A stretch of 64,000 nt of DNA from Macrostomum hystrix (Eukaryota > Platyhelminthes > Macrostomidae), in the NCBI GenBank assembly GCA_950097015.1, contig CATNEN010000003.1:10149501-10213500 (forward strand). The letters run 5' to 3'. Of this stretch, positions 57,160 through 64,000 are shown piece after piece. The position numbers were made by a program, and so were the translations under genes. Each line of letters starts with the position of its first letter. The stretch's first letter is position 1. The notes under the pieces are model-generated. The model made no database searches and was not told the origin of the DNA. It saw nothing but the letters and a program-made list of their open reading frames with translations.

Positions 57160-57842
57160 CTCACTTCCGTCTGTCTTCTCTCTCCCCCTCTTTGTCTTCC
57201 CTCACTCCCGTCTGTCTTCCCTCACTCCCGTCTGTCTCCCCTCACTCTCGTCTGTCTTCCCTCACTCCCGTCTGTCTTCCCTCACTCCCGTCTGTCTTCC
57301 CTCATTCCCGTCTGTCTTCCCTCACTTCCGTCTGTCTTCTCTCTCCCCCTCTTTGTCTTCCCTCACTCCCGTCTGTCTTCCCTCACTCCCGTCTGTCTTC
57401 CCTCACTCCCGTCTGTCTTCCCTCACTCCCGTCTGTCTTCCCTCACTCCCGTCTGTCTTCCCTCACTCCCGTCTGTCTTCCCTCACTCCCGTCTGTCTTC
57501 CCTCACTCCCGTCTGTCTTCCCTCACTCCCGTCTGTCTTCCCTCACTCCCGTCTGTCTTCCCTCACTTCCGTCTGTCTTCCCTCACTCCCGTCTGTCTTC
57601 CCTCACTCCCGTCTGTCTTCCCTCACTCCCGTCTGTCTTCCCTCACTCCCGTCTGTCTTCCCTCACTCCCGTCTGTCTTCCCTCACTCCCGTCTGTCTTC
57701 CCTCACTCCCGTCTGTCTTCCCTCACTCCCGTCTGTCTTCCCTCACTCCCGTCTGTCTTCCCTCACTCCCGTCTGTCTTCCCTCACTCCCGTCTGTCTCC
57801 CCTCACTCCCGTCTGTCTTCCCTCACTCCCGTCTGTCTTCAC
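57160..57842 (+). repeat. 20-bp pyrimidine satellite
   Basis: About 34 units of CTCACTCCCGTCTGTCTTCC. The middle (57350-57780) is nearly perfect. A block with TTCTCTCTCCCCCTCTTTGT occurs twice (57175, 57336), about 160 bp apart, marking an internal duplication. Confidence 0.96.
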
Positions 57843-57983
57843 ACTTCAACTTTTTTATCTCTCCTCCTCCTTTTCTATCTCTTCTCCCCTCTGCTCCAAG
57901 ATTATTATGCACTGACCAGACGGTCTGGCAAAGCGTCAGCTACGCTGATTCATCTCAAATCTAGCAACACAACATGTACTTTC

Positions 57984-59432
57984 TCAATACTCTATGGCAG
58001 CAAGTCCAGAATCATCCGTCATTTTTGGCTCAGTTTCCACCGCCGCTTCCTGACTGTCCTCGCCCCAGCCATCGTCAGCCGGCTCCTCGGAGTCGCCTCG
58101 CCAGGACGCTTCCCGCAGTGGCCAGGGTCTGCGTCCAAGAAACAGACAGCCGCCAGTTTTCGGCCTCCTTAAATGGCTGTAGAAATTCTCGGAGAAGCGT
58201 GGCAGCCGATCTGGCAGCTCGGGTGGCGCATTGTTCGGCGAAGACGCCAATGTCACCGCCGACTGAATCTGGCGACGATTCAATTCACGTGCAATGAACG
58301 CCTCAGACGCCAGACAGGCGTGGAAGGCGACAGTTGTTGCAGCGGCGTCGAATGCCGCATCGATGGAAGCGGCAGCCTCGGCGGCTGTCATTACCTTCAA
58401 CTCCGGAGCCGATGAATCTTCCTGATCTTCGCCTGAAGCCGGAGTCAACGCACTGTTCACTGGTCTGGGAGGCATCAGGGGCCGTAGCGGCCGAGTTCGG
58501 CCAGTCAGGCGACGCTTTTTTCGACGACCAGCGGCTTCCTCCGTCGCTGCGGTGAATGGACGCCTTTGATTCACCCCGCAGCTGCCAGAGCTGATGTCGC
58601 CAGAGACAGCCAGCTGGCTGATCAGACAGTCCAGTCTGGCCAGTCGCTGCCGATTGCGCATGCACAACGGACAGTCCTCGCATTTGTCGGATTGTTCGAC
58701 GGTGGTCAGCTGACTAGGCGGCGGAGGCGGCAGGGGCCGCGCCAGCAGGCAGTAGCTGGCTTCCAAAGGACTCGGCGCCGATGGCAGAGCAGCTGTTGCC
58801 GGTCTTGTTGTCGATGTTAGCCGAACAAACTGCGCCTGTCCGCTGTCAGACCGACGCTGTGTAGATCTCCCCGATGCCATTGGCTGCGGCTGCTGATGAC
58901 CTTGACGATCCAGGCCGACGCCGGACAGGCGGATGGCGTCGAGATCGGCGTCTAAGCAGGCTCGAGCGCGGGCTTGACGACGGATTTCGGCGCCGATGGC
59001 TCGCCCGACGCCTGCAGTCCCAACTGGAAAGGCTGCTGGCTGCTGAAGTGCCTGCGGCTGCAGAGCTGGCACCACCCGGCGGACTGCGCTGAAAGTCACG
59101 GACCTGCGCAGTCGATCGTCTCCTTCCGGCTTTGCGGACTCTTCGCAATCTGGACGCTGGGCATTGCGCAGAATTCCGCCGTTTGCGCCACCGAAGCCTC
59201 TGCCGCCGCTGCCGCTGCCGCTGCCGCTGCTGCCGCTGCCGCTGCTGCTGCTGCAACCGGCCAAGATTTTATTAAGACTTCCTCTGCCTCGGAGGCAGTG
59301 TGAGGCGTCCAATGAGACGTAGTGTGTGCGCACAGGTTTCTCGCTGCTGTCAGCCAAGCGCCGCGTTCGCTTCGGCTCGAGAACCCGCAGCTCAGTCAGC
59401 ACTGTTGGCGCTCTGCTTTGGGCGGCAATCAT
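57984..59432 (-). CDS. Unrecognised intronless protein, 482 aa
   Basis: The ATG at 59430-59432 opens 482 codons to a TGA at 57984-57986. I recognise no family. The N-terminal third is basic, with a Ser/Gly run (residues about 59-80). The middle is Arg/Ala/Pro rich, with PLPPPPPSQ, then a small Cys cluster (CEDCPLCMRNRQRLARLDC) that could bind a metal, then a basic patch resembling a nuclear localisation signal (GRRKKRRLTGR). The C-terminal part is acidic after a region with RPKTGGCLFLGRRPWPLREAS. Its GC content is far above that of the flanks, and this strand has the only long open frame, which supports real coding. An error-free frame without repeat structure makes it more than a shadow. Nuclear function is only a guess. 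Confidence 0.6.
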   Translation of the reverse strand: MIAAQSRAPTVLTELRVLEPKRTRRLADSSEKPVRTHYVSLDASHCLRGRGSLNKILAGCSSSSGSGSSGSGSGSGGRGFGGANGGILRNAQRPDCEESAKPEGDDRLRRSVTFSAVRRVVPALQPQALQQPAAFPVGTAGVGRAIGAEIRRQARARACLDADLDAIRLSGVGLDRQGHQQPQPMASGRSTQRRSDSGQAQFVRLTSTTRPATAALPSAPSPLEASYCLLARPLPPPPPSQLTTVEQSDKCEDCPLCMRNRQRLARLDCLISQLAVSGDISSGSCGVNQRRPFTAATEEAAGRRKKRRLTGRTRPLRPLMPPRPVNSALTPASGEDQEDSSAPELKVMTAAEAAASIDAAFDAAATTVAFHACLASEAFIARELNRRQIQSAVTLASSPNNAPPELPDRLPRFSENFYSHLRRPKTGGCLFLGRRPWPLREASWRGDSEEPADDGWGEDSQEAAVETEPKMTDDSGLAAIEY

Positions 59433-59812
59433 TCCTGACTACGCAGCTGGAGATCGTGTTCCATAGGCCTCTACTTTATAATCCCAAGCAGGGCGCAGAC
59501 GTTAGGAAGAAAGCCTCCTCAGCTTGAGCCTCCTTTCATTGTTGCAACTTCCGGGAAGTCTGCAGACTGCAGCTGCACGGCACAATGACCGCCTATGGGG
59601 ATGCGTAACACATAGCCCAGTACTGGTTGCCATGGTGACGGTGATACTGTGCGATGGCCACGATGGGAAGGAAATTCATTCGATGAGTGGAACTGCCTGT
59701 ACAGAGACATTCTGCGATTAGCATGGGATTTTGTGTTAAACCGGGTCCTAATTTTTCCTGAATTTTATGGCTGAATTATAACTTATAATGACTGCAGCAG
59801 GAATATAGGAAT
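59433..59812. other. Spacer upstream of the unrecognised gene
   Basis: Mixed composition, no exon or repeat recognised; probably contains the promoter of the gene on the minus strand. Confidence 0.35.
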
Positions 59813-60262
59813 TGGAGATAGAATGTGGGAAGATGGGACAGAATGTGGGAAGATAGGATTGAATGTGGGAAGATGGGATTGAATATGGGAAGATGGGATT
59901 GAATGTGGGAACATGGGACAGAATGTGGGCAGTATGGATTGAATGTAGGAAGATGGGATTGAATGTAGGAAGATGGGATTGAATGTGGGTAGATGGGATT
60001 GAATGTGGGAACATGGGACAGAATGTGGGCAGTATGGATTGAATGTAGGAAGATGGGATAGAATGTGGGAAGATGGGATTGAATGTAGGAAGATGGGATA
60101 GAATGTGGGAAGATGGGATTGAATGTAGGAAGATGGGATTGAATGTGGGAAGATGGGATTGAATGTAGGAAGATAAGACAGAATGTGGGAAGACAAGACA
60201 GAATGTGAGAAGATTGGACAGGGTGTGAGAAATCGGTATTGAACTTGGGAAGATAAGACAGA
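59813..60262 (-). repeat. 20-bp satellite
   Basis: About 22 units of GAATGTGGGAAGATGGGATT with GTAGGA, GGACA and AGTATG variants. A block around 59895-59950 recurs about 120 bp later (60000-60050). The 3' units are diverged. Confidence 0.95.
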
Positions 60263-60509
60263 TTCCTCATCAATTCATCATTACATTCGGCAAAACGAAT
60301 AATATTTTTGAAGCTACTTAAAGTAGACTAAAGGTGCACGAAATCTAGATTAACACAACACACTGTAAAGAGTACGAGGATGTGATAACTCGTATAATTC
60401 AATTACTTGAATTATTACTAGTATTACTAAGCGCATTGAAACCAATTATATTAGATTTATATTGTTCTTTGCATTGTCATTCTTCCTCGCAGACAGTTTC
60501 TGGGCTTCT
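60263..60509. other. Short AT-rich spacer
   Basis: Nothing recognised. Confidence 0.3.
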
Positions 60510-60930
60510 GGGCCCGAGGCTGGGACAGATTGGAGGGAGGTCTCGTCAATGCGGAGGGAGGTGGGTGCCACGTGCTTGGCGCCTTCGCCTCTGTGCGGGG
60601 AGGGAGGGGGTTGGTGAGTCGCTGCCACGTGCGGGGAGGGAGGTGGGTGCGGCGGCCCCACCCAGGTTTCTCTTCTGCAGCTGCGAGAGCCGCCTCCATT
60701 CTACCCGCCTCAGTCCGCAGCTGCGCATTGTGGCTAGGCCAGTTTGAACTGGTTTTAACCACACCCCACAGCCTGTCAAACTAATTCGCATTGTGCTCAA
60801 CAACTCCAGCTTTTCATCGTTCGGAAACATCTTTCAAAGAATGCTTAAAGTGTGCTCAGAAGCCCCATTGAGCACAGAGTCTCTGGCTGAAGGCAGTGGC
60901 TTTCAAGACAATAGCGGGCTGTGTTAGGCA
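60510..60930 (+). repeat. G-rich dispersed segment, copy 1
   Basis: GCGGAGGGAGGTGGGTG words, TTGGCGCCTTCGCCTCTGTG, then TGTGCTCAGAAGCCCC, TTGAGCACAG.GTCTCTGG and GGCAGTGGCT in the same order as in 61635-62075. Copy 1 has extra G-rich units. Confidence 0.7.
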
Positions 60931-61049
60931 CACTGGGCAGATACAAATACTATGTCATTTTAAAGCTAGGGAAAAAACTAAACAAAATTAGCAATATACA
61001 GCTCATTTTGCTGCTCTAGCTAGCAAATGGCCTCGCGGTGATGGCAAGA

Positions 61050-61145
61050 ATTTAGAATAGGATTTAGGACAGGTTTTAGGACAGGGTTTAGGGCAGGGTT
61101 TAGGGCAGGGTTTAGGTTAACGGCAGGTTTAGGCAGGGTTTATGT
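61050..61145 (+). repeat. Short TTTAGGGCAGGG-type repeat
   Basis: Six to eight imperfect units of about 12 bp (GGTTTAGGGCAG). It resembles telomere-like words but is short and irregular. Confidence 0.75.
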
Positions 61146-61404
61146 CAGTGTAAAATGAAGGTATTGAAGGTCCAGACTCAAGGATCAATGTTGTTAGATC
61201 AGAGGAATCGAGTTCAGAATTTGCTCTAATTTCCAGCCTAATCATCTAGACTCAGGAGGTTTTAGTCCCACGGTTAGAGCTTCGATTTCTAATTGTATTT
61301 CTAATTGGAATACTTCGTATCAAATCGAAGTATTCGACAGTCAGAATCGCAGCAACCGACTGTTCTCAAAGTAATCTCAAACATTGTCTGAGCAGCGACC
61401 CCAC

Positions 61405-61535
61405 TCAGTTTTCTTTGTATGACATTCTCTCTGTCTCCATCTGCCATTCTCTCTGTCTCCATCTGCCATTCTCTCTGTCTCCATCTGCCATTCTCTCTGT
61501 CTCCATCTGCCATTCTCTCTGTCTTCATCTCTCAT
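61405..61535 (+). repeat. 22-bp minisatellite
   Basis: Five to six near-perfect units of CTCTCTGTCTCCATCTGCCA + TT; the last has CTTCATCTCTCATT. Confidence 0.95.
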
Positions 61536-61634
61536 TCGCAGCTTATCCAATGTGACACAATTCACAAATCGAGCAGTCAAAGCAGAGAATAGAGAGCAGA
61601 GGAGTGGAGTCTGTGAACAGCTGCAGCCTCATCA

Positions 61635-62075
61635 CAGCGGAGGGAGGTGGGTGAGTCGCACAGGCCTATTGTGTCGAAGAAGGCAGGCCCGAGCTGGAGT
61701 CTGCGAGGTAACGTGCGAGTGGCCGCGGCTGCCACGGGCTCAGCGCCTTCGACTCCGTGCGGGGAGGCCCGTCAGGAGAGGCTGCGAATTGTTCAGAGAC
61801 TGCGGACCCTGCTCAGAGCCAGTGCACCCCATACAATGAGGCAGCCAGTTTACCTCTGTCTCAGCTTCATTGTGTTGCTAAGGCCCTTCAATTCAGTGAG
61901 TTCAGTGACTCAACTGTGCTCAACTCGGTGTCTGCTAATAAAATACTGCAGCTTTTTCTCGGCTTGCAACACGGCTTCTATGCCACACAATGCACTGAGT
62001 GTGCTCAGAAGCCCCTTGAGCACAGGGTCTCTGGTAGGAAGCGGTGGCTCTCTAAACAATAGCTTTGAATGTTCT
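61635..62075 (+). repeat. G-rich dispersed segment, copy 2
   Basis: Shares GCGGAGGGAGGTGGGTG, CTCAGCGCCTTCGACTCCGT, GCGGGGAGG, GTGTGCTCAGAAGCCCCTTG, AGCACAGGGTCTCTGG and GCGGTGGCT with 60510-60930, in the same order and orientation. Confidence 0.7.
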
Positions 62076-62440
62076 CAAACTCATAAAATACATTACTCAT
62101 TCTCAGCCCAACTCAGTTAGTGTGTCTCTTGCTAAGGCCGGAGTTTGAGAAGCTGTGACTGCTCATTGTGCTCGGACAACCCGTCAGCACAATGTCTGCA
62201 CAATGGATGGGAGTGGGTTGGCTGACCCATTATTTACAGCCTCTCTGATTAATTGTGCACAGACAGGGCCATGCTCAACTCGATGTGAGCAGAATCCAGT
62301 CTGCTTTTTGGTTTTGACTTGCCCCGCCCCCCCAATTTTCTGAGGCTGCAAGTCCAAAAAATATCGAGTGCTCAAACAAAACTATAGCCTTTTTCTCACC
62401 TTTTCCGCATTATTGCTGACTGCTTTCTGTCTGCTTCTGT
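62076..62440. other. Spacer, nothing recognised
   Basis: Short stretches about TGTGCTC... and CAGCACAATG recall the duplicated segment, but no clear feature was seen. Confidence 0.3.
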
Positions 62441-63752
62441 CCTCACCTCTGTCTGTTTCTCCCCTCATCTGTCTGTTTCTCCCCTCATCTCTGTCTGTTT
62501 CTCCCCTCATCTGTCTGTTTCTCCCCTCATCTCTGTCTGTTTCTCCTCTCATCTCTGTCTGTTTCTCCCCTCATTTGTCTGTCTGATTCTCCCCTCATCT
62601 GTCTGTTTCTCCCCTCATCTGTCTGTTTCTCCCCTCATCTGTCTGTTTTTCCCCTCATCTGTCTGTTTCTCCCCTCATCTGTCTGATTCTCCCCTCATCT
62701 GTCTGTTTCTCCCCTCATCCGTCTGTTTCTCCCCTCATCTGTCTGTTTCTCCCCTCATCTCTGTCTGTTTCTCCCCTCATCTCTGTCTGTTTCTCCCCTC
62801 ATCTCTGTCTGTTTCTCCCCTCATCTCTGTCTGTTTCTCCCCTCACCTCCGTCTATTTCTCCCCTCATCTCTTTCTGTTTCTCCCCTCACCTCCGTCTAT
62901 TTCTCCCCTCATCTCTTTCTGTTTCTCCCCTCATCTCTGTCTGTTTCTCCCCTCATCTCTGTCTGTTTCTCCCCTCACCTCCGTCTATTTCTCCCCTCAT
63001 CTCTTTCTGTTTCTCCCCTCACCTCCGTCTATTTCTCCCCTCATCTCTTTCTGTTTCTCCCATCATCTCTGTATGTTTCTCCTCTCATCTCTGTCTGTTT
63101 CTCCCCTCACCTCCGTCTATTTCTCCCCTCATCTCTTTCTGTTTCTCCCCTCACCTCCGTCTATTTCTCCCCTCATCTCTTTCTGTTTCTCCCCTCATCT
63201 CTGTCTGTTTCTCCCCTCATCTCTGTCTGTTTCTCCCCTCACCTCCGTCTATTTCTCCCCTCATCTCTTTCTGTTTCTCCCCTCACCTCCGTCTATTTCT
63301 CCCCTCATCTCTTTCTGTTTCTCCCCTCATCTCTGTCTGTTTCTCCCCTCATCTCTTTCTGTTTCTCCCCTCACCTCCGTCTATTTCTCCCCTCATCTCT
63401 TTCTGTTTCTCCCCTCACCTCCGTCTATTTCTCCCCTCATCTCTTTCTGTTTCTCCCCTCATCTCTGTCTGTTTCTCCCCTCACCTCCGTCTATTTCTCC
63501 CCTCATCTCTTTCTGTTTCTCCCCTCATCTCTGTCTGTTTCTCCCCTCATCTCTGTCTGTTTCTCCCCTCACCTCCGTCTATTTCTCCCCTCATCTCTTT
63601 CTGTTTCTCCCCTCACCTCCGTCTATTTCTCCCCTCATCTCTTTCTGTTTCTCCCCTCATCTCTGTCTGTTTCTCCCCTCACCTCCGTCTATTTCTCCCC
63701 TCATCTCTTTCTGTTTCTCCCCTCATCTCTGTCTGTTCCTTTCCTCATCTCT
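62440..63752 (+). repeat. 18-22-bp pyrimidine satellite with higher-order units
   Basis: Units of TTCTCCCCTCATCTCTGTCT + GT. Before 62760 a shorter 18-bp type (CCCCTCATCTGTCTGTTTCT minus two) prevails. After 62840 the array is made of higher-order blocks alternating CACCTCCGTCTATTTCTCCC and CATCTCTTTCTGTTTCTCCC with CATCTCTGTCTG units. Confidence 0.96.
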
Positions 63753-64000
63753 GAATTTGAAGAAGTTGAAGCTGTAGATAACATGAGCACACTCAGTATC
63801 TGGGCGCCAACCCAGCACAGCAATGAGACCCTCCCGCAGGTAAAAACGCAGCCAAAGGGTGCCCGAGAGGCAGAGGCTGGACTGAGAATAGACTCCAGTC
63901 TGTCCAAAGCGATCTAACGCAACCAATGCTCAGCCAAACCTGCAGTCTTTGAGCTTGTCCTGCATGCCAACCTGCCACTTATGCACATTTCAGCTATGCA
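63753..64000. other. Window end, nothing recognised
   Basis: No exon or repeat supportable in the last 250 bases. Confidence 0.3.

Noticed and set aside
57088-58172. Pyrimidine-array frames of 203-326 codons
   Set aside because: Translations of the 20-bp satellite running into the antisense of the unrecognised gene.
61050-61145. Interstitial telomere repeat
   Set aside because: The 12-bp unit only contains TTTAGGG as part of a longer irregular unit; it does not match the animal TTAGGG repeat in tandem.
62368-63777. 234-codon frame in the last satellite
   Set aside because: Repeat translation only; no unique protein sequence.

Overview
The window is eukaryotic and looks like the nuclear genome of an invertebrate animal. 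It has genes split by GT-AG introns, metazoan gene families, tRNA-derived SINEs, a LINE, a Ty3/gypsy element, DNA-transposon MITEs and a very large amount of minisatellite DNA. One coding exon has an open splice-acceptor 5' edge and no start codon (EMC4). That fits the spliced leaders ending in AUG known from flatworms, so a free-living flatworm is my best guess, but the sequence does not prove it. The standard genetic code reads correctly throughout.

Layout. 1-8745: a decayed LINE (open ORF1 cut by the window edge; ORF2 with endonuclease, remnants of reverse transcriptase and an RNase H domain). A young Ty3/gypsy element (2158-6780) with identical 155-bp LTRs and a 5-bp target duplication has split its ORF2. 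8806-10262: a SINE, a broken DEG/ENaC channel fragment and a 21/42-bp repeat. 10757-12482 (+): a secreted glycine-rich protein in four exons. 14330-16187 (+): a three-exon PARP with N-terminal Cys pairs and a C-terminal CaaX-like end. 19005-20114 (-): EMC4. 21276-33898 (-): a complete ten-exon cytosolic isoleucyl-tRNA synthetase, nearly every intron of which is filled by a different tandem repeat. 35270-36856 (-): an array of nearly identical C2H2 zinc fingers. 37336-38075: a fold-back element flanked by TTAA. 39174-40698 (-): a polyQ/polyP protein with a C-terminal SAM domain. 41746-45235: two large satellite arrays. 50211-50334: a hAT-type MITE with an 8-bp duplication. 50973-53747 (-): a four-exon SLC22-type transporter. 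54207-55634: a 55-copy 26-bp array that varies at one base only. 57984-59432 (-): an unrecognised intronless protein. The last 4.5 kb holds a duplicated G-rich segment and pyrimidine-rich satellites.

The host genes are housekeeping or signalling genes and do not form one pathway. IARS1 and EMC4 lie head to tail on one strand about 1.2 kb apart and could be co-transcribed. The main theme is repeat biology: intron-specific minisatellites, higher-order repeats, one 42-bp repeat family in opposite orientations 3 kb apart, nested transposons and two tRNA-derived SINE families scattered through introns and intergenic DNA. Exon boundaries were found by reading splice sites and keeping phase by hand; they have not been tested against transcripts.
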